A stretch of DNA of 64,000 nucleotides from positions 1-64,000 of IMG/VR virus record IMGVR_UViG_3300020608_000013; one strand, given 5' to 3'. The DNA comes from a virus. Made by a program: the position numbers and the translations under genes. Under the pieces are notes generated by a model. It saw only the letters and a program-made list of their open reading frames with translations. It was not told the DNA's origin and did not search any database. Shown here in pieces: positions 1 through 9,182 of the stretch (within the stretch, counting starts at the first letter, position 1; each line of letters starts with the position of its first letter).

Positions 1-106
1 CTCGTTCCTTCGTAACTCGTACAATACATTACAACACAAGGTATAAAAATACAGAGTGAAAAATAGGCAAAAAAAATAACATAACGAATAGGTATGCCTT
101 AAGGGT

Positions 107-1291
107 TTACTCTAGCCAATCGCTTAGATCGAAATCATTGCACGCAACCCGAAGACGTTCCTCATAACTTTCCTCATCACAGTGAATAATATCGTCGTAT
201 TCTCCTAGTAGTACAAACAGTTGTTTATCCTCGTTAATGTAGTATTTGTCGATATTGTTATGTGTCCATGTCAATGGTGACTTAATTTCAGCTATATGCC
301 CACCCTCTTCCAGATGGGACTCTACTACCTTCTTGTCAACTCTGGTGTACCAACCATCATTAAGGTCAGTGTAACCACTTTGCAAAAGATCGATTAGTTT
401 GCGTAATGCGCTAGCTGCTGTTTGTCGATCGCCCTTTCTCCACTGTCTCCCTAGTTTGTAATCGATCGTGTACCGAACTATTGTGCTAAGCTCCACACGG
501 AGATTTACACGCGGCGTGATGGATAACATGGCTGTTTCTTTGTAGAGGGTATGTTTACCTTCTACAGAGTCAATCAACTGCTCTCTATCGAGCTTCTCGA
601 GAGTCTCTCCTTCACTGAGGAGTGGGGGTTTGTTCTCCCCTAAAAATAATTGACACTCCTCTCTCAACACACGAAATGCGTCGTCGGAATCGTAGTCAAA
701 CTCTTCGCAAAGATCGTTGATTGTTTCGAGTAATGTGGTGGGGTAATTTAGCCCCCAGAAAAGTTGTTGAAGATGTGCCGAATCCTCCACCTCTTTGTCC
801 TGGTAGGTTAATATATAGCGACCATCGTCACTACCATTAATAGTAGCAATACCACTCAACGCCTTTGACATCCAGAGGTACGGGGGTACTTTAACTTGAA
901 GTTCGTCGTCTTCAGAGTAACCAATTTCAAAGACTTCAAAGATTTCTTTGTAGGTGTTAAGCGATACTCTTGTAGTATCTAAGTACGTACGCGCTTCCAA
1001 TGGTAACGCGTTGTCAAAGATGGTATCGGTCAGTGCTTTAACTGTACCCAAATGATCGACCCCATCGTACTTTTCCTGTAGATGGTCAAGTGTTGCGGTT
1101 AGGGTGTGATGATCCACTTCTCCCATCAATTCTACGAACGCGTGTCCGCAAACATTACCGTCTTTTTCCTTTCTTCCATTAATGTACGCGTTAACAATTC
1201 GTTCGATAGCCTCGTATGTTTTTTGACAAACATAGTTGCAAAGATCGTCTTTATTGACCGATAGACCGTTGGTGGTTAAGTATAATGACAT
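107..1291 (-). CDS. Hypothetical protein, 394 aa
   Basis: I do not recognise this protein. It is acidic, soluble-looking, without a membrane segment, signal peptide or obvious catalytic motif. The start is placed at the ATG at 1291 because a GGAG lies six bases upstream; the open frame extends four codons further to a TTG, which is less likely. The gene follows the spike-like gene on the same strand with a gap of about 70 bases and probably shares its transcript. The 106 bases downstream, to the window edge, are AT-rich and hold nothing I can assign. A virion or regulatory role is equally possible. Confidence 0.8.
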   Translation of the reverse strand: MSLYLTTNGLSVNKDDLCNYVCQKTYEAIERIVNAYINGRKEKDGNVCGHAFVELMGEVDHHTLTATLDHLQEKYDGVDHLGTVKALTDTIFDNALPLEARTYLDTTRVSLNTYKEIFEVFEIGYSEDDELQVKVPPYLWMSKALSGIATINGSDDGRYILTYQDKEVEDSAHLQQLFWGLNYPTTLLETINDLCEEFDYDSDDAFRVLREECQLFLGENKPPLLSEGETLEKLDREQLIDSVEGKHTLYKETAMLSITPRVNLRVELSTIVRYTIDYKLGRQWRKGDRQTAASALRKLIDLLQSGYTDLNDGWYTRVDKKVVESHLEEGGHIAEIKSPLTWTHNNIDKYYINEDKQLFVLLGEYDDIIHCDEESYEERLRVACNDFDLSDWLE

Positions 1292-1359
1292 GATTTTCTC
1301 CAAGTTCCCTAAGTTTTCTACTAGATTCCACTTAGATAGTATATGTCTAAATTAATATT

Positions 1360-2247
1360 TTAAAACTTGTACGGTGTCTTATATTGAGGTTTAAGCTTGC
1401 CCTGGAACTTGTATTCAGAAAACGACCAATCGTATTCTTTTGGCACATATTCAAAAGTAGGGTAGGTCTCGTTTAAGGTAATGACGGGAGAGGTCAGTGT
1501 AATCGATTCTCTGGCGTTTAATTCAATCTTCCTAGAGTTTATTACCACTTCAATATCATCGCCCTCTATGAGGATTTTAGGGGCTTTTAAATGGACTTTT
1601 TTCTCAGTCTCTACTAAGAACAAATCTTCGTCACTTTTAAGTTTGTAGTGATTGCCTACGTCATCACGATGCTCTATCCAGTTCTTACGCGTGTCGACAA
1701 CAATGTCATATTCATAATCTTCTCCATCGCTTTTACTTGTGTGTGTCCAAATGTGTTTATCATGTGTTGAGTATTCATGCCAATAGGAGGTCGACTTATC
1801 CCACTCTACTAAACGAGGTTCTAGATTACCAAACATATAACAGACGGTTTCTTTACGTCGTATTAAGGGTTCGCGAAATAACGCTGTCCAGTAATACACG
1901 TCAGTGTCAGAGAAACGGAACATCAGTACGGTTTCATTCGCTATGAGGTCAGGTGGCGTGTTTCGATTACTGTCGTCCCCCAACGGTATCCATTTAGCCT
2001 TAATAGTTGCCTTACCCGTAGAAGTCGCTTTTTTCACGACATCGTTCGCTTCAGGTAGTTCACTACCTACAGTTACTGAATAACCTTTCACACTACCATC
2101 TATAATAGGGAGTTCTTCAATAGGGTAAAGTACTGCTATATCTGTACCTCGTGGCTTATCTTCCGTCACGATACCTAAACTAAAAATACGTAACCCAGAC
2201 GTTCGGTTATTATCGCCCGTAGGGTTCATACGTTTGTTATTTTCCAT
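1360..2247 (-). CDS. Probable baseplate central spike / gp5-like protein
   Basis: 295 aa. The N-terminal half (about 20-125) looks like an OB-type domain with short beta strands. Residues about 202-260 form a run of short alternating hydrophobic strands rich in E, K, I, V and L (VETEKKVHLKAPKILIEGD and following), the pattern of the trimeric beta-helix needle in T4 gp5 and related contractile-tail spikes. In that family the protein sits at the tip of the tail tube and pierces the outer membrane. No lysozyme domain is visible. The ATG at 2247 has AAAGGAA upstream. The gene is divergent from the Rad50-like gene with only 26 bases between starts. The spike assignment rests on repeat pattern only. 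Confidence 0.6.
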   Translation of the reverse strand: MENNKRMNPTGDNNRTSGLRIFSLGIVTEDKPRGTDIAVLYPIEELPIIDGSVKGYSVTVGSELPEANDVVKKATSTGKATIKAKWIPLGDDSNRNTPPDLIANETVLMFRFSDTDVYYWTALFREPLIRRKETVCYMFGNLEPRLVEWDKSTSYWHEYSTHDKHIWTHTSKSDGEDYEYDIVVDTRKNWIEHRDDVGNHYKLKSDEDLFLVETEKKVHLKAPKILIEGDDIEVVINSRKIELNARESITLTSPVITLNETYPTFEYVPKEYDWSFSEYKFQGKLKPQYKTPYKF

Positions 2248-2273
2248 TTTATTAATTCCTTTTGAGATTAACT

Positions 2274-4742
2274 ATGTCTACATTTATAGAAACGATTACG
2301 TTACATAAATTTAAACGTTTAAAATTAAAAGCTATCGAAACAATAACGATAGCTTTCACTACTAAAATGCACCTTATACTAGGTACACACGGGTCAGGCA
2401 AATCATCGATCTTTTCACAACTATCACCTCAACCAATCGATAAGAGCGATTACGATGAGGGCGGTTATAAGGAAATCACAATACGGTCTAATAATGAGAA
2501 AATTGTACTCTATAGCGGATGGGATCGACATGAGTTTATCGTTGGGTCACGCGGTAACATCAATAGTAGTCAAAATATATCCACTCAACGAAAACTTGTA
2601 AAAGAGTATTTTAATTACGATAATAGCATCCACCAGTTAATCGTTACCGACCAACTACAATTCACTGAAATGTCGCCTCAACAGCGGAAAGATTGGCTGA
2701 TGCGAATGTCTAAAGGTAATTACGATTACGCTATAGAGAAATATAATAAGGCTAAAAAAAGGATCGTCGAATTAAGAAACAATATAAACTACCTACAAAA
2801 ACAGTTAGAACTTACAAAAGGCAAGCGTGATGGCCTAAAGAAATACAACAGTGAATACATCACAGGTATCAGTAAAGAGATCGAGGTGTTAAATACGTTA
2901 CGTAAATTCGATTACGAAGTTGTTAATTTTACTGAAAAAGAGTATGTGGAAGAGGTGCGTAAATTATCACCTGCTATTAAAACACTATCGAAACGTTTTA
3001 TAAACTATATTGGTAAAAAAGATAAAGCGTTACTAGAAAGTGAGATTAGTGTATTAAAGAGTAACATTCGTGTGAAAGATGTCACATTGAACGAACTCTA
3101 TGAACAAAGAAAAGATGCGTTGAATAAAATAGCTAAATGTGAAAACATGGAGGATGTTGATATAATTAAATCGAAAATAGGCGAAGTAACTAAGAACTTG
3201 ATTAAGTTGGAGGTCACTTTACCCCCCTACTTAAAGAATAACTTTATTGTCCCTGTACTAGACATCTATTTAAAAGAACTGAATAGTTGCTTTAGTAAGT
3301 TCCCAGTAGATTTTGTCTATAAGCGAGCAATACATCTTGAGTATATTAGGCAACTAGACGAATGTAAGATGAAAGAAAGGCACTTTAATACAGAAATAGA
3401 CACGCTGACACGTAAACGTGCCGAACTTGAAGATCGTAAGAAAGAGACATTAACATGTCCAAAATGTACACATACTTGGCATCCTGATTACAGTGAAAAT
3501 GATTATGTAACGACCGTTAATAAGATCGCTACTTTAAACCATCGTCTAGAGGCTAACCAAACAGAAGGTCAAGAGCTTAGTCGTCGAGTAGATCAATGTG
3601 ACCTATACATCACTCAATTCAACCATCTGAAGCACCTTACTTTAGTAAGGCACAAGTATACTCTTATATGGGATCACTTAATACAGCGCGTTTTAGGCAG
3701 GAATACGTGCGAGTTTCATCTGTTCTACGGTGAGCTTAATAAACACTTTAATACACTACAAGAAATGAGTGAAGGTGAGGCGCAATTAAGTGAGTTGAAA
3801 CAAACACTTAGTGAACAAGAGAATATGAGTAAAGTGAGTGAAGAGCATGTCACTCGCCAGTACGAAACCCTTGAACATACGATACAAACTAAGCTACAAG
3901 AACGTGAGGTGTTGCACGATGAGTTAAACACGCTATTAAGCGATCTAGGAGAGTATAATACACTCTTTAAGAAAATAGACGTGTTGAGAAAAGAAGGTCA
4001 GACATTGCAAATTAAACGGTTGAAAGCGATAAACAGTGAGGCGCAGAAAGCGATCTCCACAGAACTCTCACGACTTAATAAAATATTCAGCGAATACCAG
4101 CGCCATCATGACCTCTATGATCGATACACTAGAACAATAAACGACTTAACAAACCAGATAAAAGAACTCGATGAACGCCGTACCATAGTCACTAAAATGC
4201 GTGATAAATTATCACCAAAAGACGGGCAGATCGCTAAAGACTTACTAGGGTTCATTAACCATTTTGTTAATACGGTAAACGATCGTATTAATTCAGTATG
4301 GTCGTATAATATGATCTTAGAAGCGCCCGTGTTCGATGAAGAAACAACTGAACTAAATTACCGCTTTCCTATTGTCGTCAACAACAATGTTGAGGATAAA
4401 GTTAGCGATATAAAGTTCGGTTCAGGTGCAATGAAGGAAGTGATTAATCTTTGTGTGAAAATCGCCACTATACAGTACTTAGACTTGGGTGGTTGGCCCT
4501 TACACATAGACGAGTTAGGTCATCGAATGAACCCTGAGCATAAGCGCGTAATGTACGATATGGTCTACACACTATCTTTACAAAGCGCTTATACCAATTT
4601 GTTTATGATTAGCCATGATTCACAGTGCTACGACACATTAATGAATACTAACATAACATACTTGGGCGATCGTAACGAACTAGAACTGGAGAATAATAAG
4701 AATAATATGGTTAATCAGACAACAAAAATAAGTTATAAATGA
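2274..4742 (+). CDS. Rad50/SbcC/T4 gp46-like recombination ATPase
   Basis: 822 aa. The ABC-type ATPase head is split as in SMC/Rad50 proteins. The Walker A is GTHGSGKS at 37-44, followed by long coiled-coil stretches. A zinc-hook CPKC lies at 395-398 in the middle, then a second coiled coil, then a Walker B HIDELGH near 750 and a switch histidine in MISHDS. Rad50 and T4 gp46 work with an Mre11/gp47 nuclease to resect DNA ends for recombination-dependent replication; no such nuclease gene is in this window. The start is the ATG at 2274, not the in-frame TTG four codons upstream. The gene is flanked by minus-strand genes on both sides and its stop is 2 bases from the next stop, so it is a single-gene transcription unit. 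Confidence 0.85.
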   Translation: MSTFIETITLHKFKRLKLKAIETITIAFTTKMHLILGTHGSGKSSIFSQLSPQPIDKSDYDEGGYKEITIRSNNEKIVLYSGWDRHEFIVGSRGNINSSQNISTQRKLVKEYFNYDNSIHQLIVTDQLQFTEMSPQQRKDWLMRMSKGNYDYAIEKYNKAKKRIVELRNNINYLQKQLELTKGKRDGLKKYNSEYITGISKEIEVLNTLRKFDYEVVNFTEKEYVEEVRKLSPAIKTLSKRFINYIGKKDKALLESEISVLKSNIRVKDVTLNELYEQRKDALNKIAKCENMEDVDIIKSKIGEVTKNLIKLEVTLPPYLKNNFIVPVLDIYLKELNSCFSKFPVDFVYKRAIHLEYIRQLDECKMKERHFNTEIDTLTRKRAELEDRKKETLTCPKCTHTWHPDYSENDYVTTVNKIATLNHRLEANQTEGQELSRRVDQCDLYITQFNHLKHLTLVRHKYTLIWDHLIQRVLGRNTCEFHLFYGELNKHFNTLQEMSEGEAQLSELKQTLSEQENMSKVSEEHVTRQYETLEHTIQTKLQEREVLHDELNTLLSDLGEYNTLFKKIDVLRKEGQTLQIKRLKAINSEAQKAISTELSRLNKIFSEYQRHHDLYDRYTRTINDLTNQIKELDERRTIVTKMRDKLSPKDGQIAKDLLGFINHFVNTVNDRINSVWSYNMILEAPVFDEETTELNYRFPIVVNNNVEDKVSDIKFGSGAMKEVINLCVKIATIQYLDLGGWPLHIDELGHRMNPEHKRVMYDMVYTLSLQSAYTNLFMISHDSQCYDTLMNTNITYLGDRNELELENNKNNMVNQTTKISYK

Positions 4743-4744
4743 CC

Positions 4745-5746
4745 TTAACCTTCATGGTTAAATAACACTATAGGGTCTGTAGGGAAACAGTTAAAACACT
4801 CGTCTTCCTCGACATGTTTATAAACTACACGTTTTGTAGGGCGTTTAGTGCTGATTTCCCAAAATAAGAAAAACGATAAAGGTGTAGAAGGGAAGCCGTC
4901 GAAACATTCATCAAATTCGTCTTGTTGGAAAGGTGTGCGTTTAGCATGTACTTGAACGTTAGGTTCGTCAAATAAGAACAGACTCTCAGGTGTGAGAGGG
5001 AAACAATCTTGCGTTTCTGTTAAGTCAGTTGAAGTGTCCGTAGGGTCGTTAATATTACTGTCGTCGTCTCCATTATCCCCATTACCATTATCTTGGTCAT
5101 CTGTAGGTGGTTTATCTTTACAGTGTTCCAGTAGTTGATTTTTACACATACATTCTTCGATGAACTTCACAAGTACATCGCGCTGCTCGACAACAATGGT
5201 GAATTCCTCTAATAGTTCATCGTAAGTCTGCTGTGCCTCAATATCAAGATCGGGTTTATTACCATCCCTTAGTAATTGTAGAGCACTGTGCTCCTCAACA
5301 GAGATATATTCAACACTGGAAATTTCGACAGGTTGTGTGTTTGAAGCAACGCCTAAAACATCTAGTACGGTTTTTTCAATCGCATCAACTACCGCAGTGT
5401 AGTCGTGACCAAGTGGCATGGCACCTAAATTTACACTTAGGGAGACGGCATGGTAGGGGATACCCACCTCTTCTTCACGGTCAACATAGTGTAACGGTAA
5501 CTCAATTTTACGTCCAGTGTTACTAACTAAGGTAATGAGTGTTTCATTACCTTTAAGGTCTTGCACATAACTGTCTTCTATACCGTGTAGTTGATAAATG
5601 GTTATTTTAGGATCGACACCTATCGCAAGATATTCTGTAATTTGTGCAAGTTTAGTACACTCGTAACTTACATGGCTGTCGTTGTACGCGGTAAAAGGTT
5701 CTTTAAATACAAACCCTCCTTTATCACCTACTTGTATACTACTCAT
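4745..5746 (-). CDS. Hypothetical acidic protein with three CFPxxP repeats
   Basis: 333 aa, not recognised. Residues 1-210 look globular. About 213-243 is an Asp/Asn/Gly-rich linker, probably disordered. The last 90 residues carry three copies of a motif of the form D/E/Q-C-F-(x)-FP-x-x-P-x-x-x-F: at about 246-259, 279-297 and 315-333, spaced by basic or polar linkers. The repeats could bind a partner or coordinate something through their cysteines; this is inference. ATG at 5746 with AAGGGG upstream. It follows the 422-aa gene with a 12-base gap, so the two probably share a transcript. Confidence 0.8.
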   Translation of the reverse strand: MSSIQVGDKGGFVFKEPFTAYNDSHVSYECTKLAQITEYLAIGVDPKITIYQLHGIEDSYVQDLKGNETLITLVSNTGRKIELPLHYVDREEEVGIPYHAVSLSVNLGAMPLGHDYTAVVDAIEKTVLDVLGVASNTQPVEISSVEYISVEEHSALQLLRDGNKPDLDIEAQQTYDELLEEFTIVVEQRDVLVKFIEECMCKNQLLEHCKDKPPTDDQDNGNGDNGDDDSNINDPTDTSTDLTETQDCFPLTPESLFLFDEPNVQVHAKRTPFQQDEFDECFDGFPSTPLSFFLFWEISTKRPTKRVVYKHVEEDECFNCFPTDPIVLFNHEG

Positions 5747-5758
5747 GTCACATACCCC

Positions 5759-7027
5759 TTATTTAATAAGAACGTGATACACAATCCCATCGTGAGACTT
5801 AGATAGGTAGTAGTGGCCATTTTTCATATAGACGTTGCTACTAATATAAAATGCTTCGTCTTTAATTTGATTAGCCTCAATAACTAAGTCATTAATGAAT
5901 TTCGACCACACTTGTGTCTCTACGGTCATATCGTTGTAGGCTCTGGATAGCGGCGATACAGGGATGTATGTACTGTACTTAACGGCTAGTTTATTACCAT
6001 ACTGTTCGTTATCAGGACTTGCTATCGTTACCAACAAACTTTGGTTATAGGTGATGCTAAACACACCTAGATTACGAATTAAGCTATCTGTCGAAATGTT
6101 AAAGATTAGTGATTTCACATACTCGATAATTTCGTCAATATTAGCAATCCCCCTACTAGCGATTTCGTGATTGTACATCGTCTCGGGTTTAATAGGGATG
6201 ATTATATAATCATTACCCTCATAGAGTCTAGGGTAAACATAATACCCCCAATCAATCGGTGTACGTTCAGTATGCTCGTTAATATACTCTTTAGTCGCTG
6301 TATTAAGGAATTGTTCATCGGGTAAACGACCGTTTACAAGGAATACCCATGTTGTCTCATAAATAACACCTTCTTCATTAGAAGGTTCGTAGACATAGTT
6401 TTTAGATATGATGTTGGTAGGCGGTGTATTACCAATCACATCGCTAATTCGTTGATAGTTTAACTGGACATCGTTTTGGTAAGCTTCTAATTGTCTTATG
6501 ACGGTTGTGGGCTTTTGGAATAGATCGTCAAGCACATCAATTGGAGGAATGATTCTTAGTGTGTAATGATCATATTCTTCACTAAAGAGTTCGTTATTTA
6601 ACCAAACTCTTATTTCGTCACCCGTATCAACCGACTTGATGTTAATCCATTTAGGCAGCATCACCACGGAAGGTATGCTGATCACTTCACCTGCTGTAAT
6701 TATATATGTGTTTTCAGCATATATTGTACTAAGATGGGCGATTAACGTGTCATTAGTGAGTAGTATATCATTCATGTTTAGAAAGCGAAATGTTTCATGG
6801 AAGATATTTCTAACTAATGTTAAATAGTCGTCTGGTATGACAACATCGACCCCGTTGTTTTTTGAAAGGAAAACATTGATTGACCACCCATCCTCTAATG
6901 TGGGGTATTTTTTAATGTCGGTTGCGTATGTTATTGTCTGGTTAGACAGTTCGCCGAGCGGCGCTATTTGCTCTTCATCGTTATCGACTAACGTGTCGTT
7001 TGTTAAAAAAAGTCTGGCTTGGTACAT
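5759..7027 (-). CDS. Hypothetical protein, probable virion component
   Basis: 422 aa, not recognised. It is rich in aromatic and beta-prone residues with no membrane segment, which is typical of phage structural proteins, but no domain is identifiable. ATG at 7027 with GAGGT seven bases upstream. It is first in a two-gene minus-strand unit with the CFPxxP-repeat protein and is divergent from the 111-aa gene at 7063 with a 35-base gap. Function unknown. Confidence 0.75.
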   Translation of the reverse strand: MYQARLFLTNDTLVDNDEEQIAPLGELSNQTITYATDIKKYPTLEDGWSINVFLSKNNGVDVVIPDDYLTLVRNIFHETFRFLNMNDILLTNDTLIAHLSTIYAENTYIITAGEVISIPSVVMLPKWINIKSVDTGDEIRVWLNNELFSEEYDHYTLRIIPPIDVLDDLFQKPTTVIRQLEAYQNDVQLNYQRISDVIGNTPPTNIISKNYVYEPSNEEGVIYETTWVFLVNGRLPDEQFLNTATKEYINEHTERTPIDWGYYVYPRLYEGNDYIIIPIKPETMYNHEIASRGIANIDEIIEYVKSLIFNISTDSLIRNLGVFSITYNQSLLVTIASPDNEQYGNKLAVKYSTYIPVSPLSRAYNDMTVETQVWSKFINDLVIEANQIKDEAFYISSNVYMKNGHYYLSKSHDGIVYHVLIK

Positions 7028-7062
7028 TATTGTTACCTCGTTAAAAACTCAAGTTATTTAAA

Positions 7063-7398
7063 ATGGCAGATAATTCTGTCAAGGTTAAATTTATGCCGTA
7101 TCTTAAGATATTTTTAAAGTTCGTTAATTACATTTCGCCTAAACGCCCACATGAAAGTAAAGTTGGGCATTTTTTACGTACCTCCTTCTTAGGGGCGTGT
7201 ATGGTACTAGCAGTTCGTACTATCCCACTATCCAGCGAAGTAATTGAGTTGGAAAAGGAAAACGCTCGAATAAACCACTTGTGTCTAGATAAAGTGATGG
7301 AAAGTAATAAAAACTACACGCCCACCTTGTATGGCGAACATCTATTACGCGAGGCAGAAGAATCAGGGTTAAGTGATTCCAACGATAATAAAGAGTAG
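7063..7398 (+). CDS. Small hypothetical protein, possible membrane segment
   Basis: 111 aa, not recognised. The N-terminal part is basic and contains a moderately hydrophobic stretch at about 44-59 (FLRTSFLGACMVLAV), followed by a short charged helix of coiled-coil character and an acidic tail. It may be anchored in the membrane or bind one, but the hydrophobic part is short. No strong ribosome binding site is visible before the ATG at 7063. It is followed 6 bases later by the 475-aa gene and likely co-transcribed with it. Confidence 0.6.
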   Translation: MADNSVKVKFMPYLKIFLKFVNYISPKRPHESKVGHFLRTSFLGACMVLAVRTIPLSSEVIELEKENARINHLCLDKVMESNKNYTPTLYGEHLLREAEESGLSDSNDNKE

Positions 7399-7404
7399 TT
7401 GACC

Positions 7405-8832
7405 ATGTACATTGTTTTTTATATAGACTTCTATGCTGAGAATACTGGTTATGTTGGTGTAGGTTATCATGGGTATCTCGGAGGTGTTCAGGATAATCTT
7501 AAGAAGATCACTGACGAGACCTCTTACGGATACCTACCAAAGAAGGCAAGAGGTGCTTATGATGCTGTTAATGTAAATGTTTTAAAGTATATAAATGTGC
7601 TTAAATCATTACCCGTTAAAGAGGGGAGTAGTAAGAATGATATTACTGTGATGGGATTTACTTGGCTGATTGATTATATAAAAGAAATATCGTCTATCGA
7701 CCAACAATTTACGCAAGCGACATTACTCTACAACGACCCTGCAATTGATAACAGAGTGCTAAAATTAGGACTAAAGGATAAAATCAATACAGTCTTAACT
7801 AACTGTAAAGTTTTAATAAGCTCTATTTATGAAGCTGAAAATATTTCAGAGAAAGGTAGTTTCAGGACTAAACCACTTGCTTACATTGCGTTTAGAAAAT
7901 CACTCACTGATGGCACGATTACTGAAGTGAAGCTTATCGATAAGAAAGACTTCTCAAAAAAACCTAAATTAAACCCACTTATAAATAGCACTTATCTGTG
8001 GATTAGTGTACTTTACGACACAAACACTTATTGCTTTGCCAATGGGTATGAAGATATTAATGATATGGGTTTATTGTCTAACCTTGTAGGGTTTAATATT
8101 GTCGTACTTAACGACCCCGACCCTTATTTAGAACGCTTGTTAAGTGCTTTAAGAACCTTTAGAAATGGCGCGACATACCCTATCACTGGCTCGCTCCCTA
8201 TGTTTTTCAAAGCTGATGTCCTTAATATGCTGAGTGAGTACAACGATGTCTTTTACCCTAAATTAGCTTTAGACGGAGGTCAAATACTCTACTATGGAGA
8301 TCGTGCGACACCGCTGTTAAAGGAAAATACTAATCCTCGGTATACGGCACTTTGTAACGAAATGTATGAACCGATGTATTATTCACTAACACATAATGTT
8401 GTTTTTGCAGATACTGATGAAGTAGCGACCTTCTTAGAGAGTGGTGTATTACCGAATACACCTACATCAAAAACAGACTTAACAGAAACGTTCTACGACA
8501 CCACGTTCACAAAACAAAATAAAGTGAAGAAGACTTTGCGAAAAGATGTCTCGACCTCCCTAAAGAAGTCGAGACATCGGTTGACAACAGTTGAATTGCC
8601 TAATGGCGCAAAGAAAACCATCCATGTTTGGCTATTATATGGTCTAAATTTCCCGTTACGAAATACGTTAAAGGCGATTGAAAAACTAGACCCTGTTGTT
8701 TATATACAATACCGTATCATCGATGGTAATTTCCTCCGCTATCAAGCTATTGTAGAAACAACTCAAGGGAGAAGTATATGGTCTAGACACCATATAGATC
8801 ATGTGTTAATCGATATTGAAAATAACAAATAG
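7405..8832 (+). CDS. Hypothetical protein, 475 aa
   Basis: Not recognised. The N-terminus (MYIVFYIDFYAENTGY) has a short hydrophobic strand ending in an aspartate, which recalls the first strand of RNase H-fold enzymes; nothing else supports that firmly. No membrane segments. The start is the ATG at 7405, two codons after an in-frame TTG, with AGAGTAG upstream. The last 27 bases overlap the 3' end of the convergent membrane-protein gene. Codons around 8545-8578 hold a perfect 11-bp inverted repeat, listed separately. Confidence 0.75.
   Translation: MYIVFYIDFYAENTGYVGVGYHGYLGGVQDNLKKITDETSYGYLPKKARGAYDAVNVNVLKYINVLKSLPVKEGSSKNDITVMGFTWLIDYIKEISSIDQQFTQATLLYNDPAIDNRVLKLGLKDKINTVLTNCKVLISSIYEAENISEKGSFRTKPLAYIAFRKSLTDGTITEVKLIDKKDFSKKPKLNPLINSTYLWISVLYDTNTYCFANGYEDINDMGLLSNLVGFNIVVLNDPDPYLERLLSALRTFRNGATYPITGSLPMFFKADVLNMLSEYNDVFYPKLALDGGQILYYGDRATPLLKENTNPRYTALCNEMYEPMYYSLTHNVVFADTDEVATFLESGVLPNTPTSKTDLTETFYDTTFTKQNKVKKTLRKDVSTSLKKSRHRLTTVELPNGAKKTIHVWLLYGLNFPLRNTLKAIEKLDPVVYIQYRIIDGNFLRYQAIVETTQGRSIWSRHHIDHVLIDIENNK
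8545..8578. repeat. Perfect 11-bp inverted repeat inside a coding region
   Basis: The arms GATGTCTCGAC (8545-8555) and GTCGAGACATC (8568-8578) are exact reverse complements with a 12-base spacer. They lie inside the 475-aa gene, about 250 bases before its stop, in a Ser/Lys/Arg-rich segment. It could be an mRNA hairpin or a protein-binding site, or be fortuitous. No T-tract follows. Confidence 0.5.
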
Positions 8833-9168
8833 GATTTCCAACACACCTTTATAAAGCATCGTAGGGTCATCCATATTTAAAATAGAAAGAACTAATGCCA
8901 GACCAATGAAAATTAGAGGTAGCGTAATTAAAATTAACCCAATCAACTTACGATGGTAAAATTCTAAGTCTACCTCTGCCTTTCGACGGTACGTCTCAAG
9001 TGACTCTTCGATGCGTAAACTATCTTTGTTAATAACACCATCTCTCAAGTCCAATAGAATGGTCTCCTTTTCCTCGTCTGTCAACTCTTCTAGTAGCGCA
9101 TCAATAGCTAATACTTGCTCCTTACTTAAGCTTTTTAACCGTAGCGTCACTTCTTCATTAAGAGCCAT
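8806..9168 (-). CDS. Small membrane protein with N-terminal charged helix
   Basis: 120 aa. The first 73 residues are highly charged and predicted helical (alternating E, L, K, R), then comes a clear membrane segment at about 75-96 and a second hydrophobic stretch at 107-118. The ATG at 9168 is chosen because GAGGTG lies eight bases upstream; an in-frame GTG three codons earlier is less likely. It is last in the operon led by the 748-aa gene and lies just after the LysM membrane protein, so the two could work together in the envelope. Function unknown. Confidence 0.7.
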   Translation of the reverse strand: MALNEEVTLRLKSLSKEQVLAIDALLEELTDEEKETILLDLRDGVINKDSLRIEESLETYRRKAEVDLEFYHRKLIGLILITLPLIFIGLALVLSILNMDDPTMLYKGVLEILFVIFNID

Positions 9169-9182
9169 GTTAAACACCTCTG

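Noticed and set aside
1-106. Possible start of a minus-strand gene at the left edge
   Set aside because: Only about ten open codons to the edge and no ribosome site; nothing can be supported.
4745-4761. Six-base stem TTAACC/GGTTAA at a convergent gene junction
   Set aside because: Too short and inside coding sequence to claim as a terminator.
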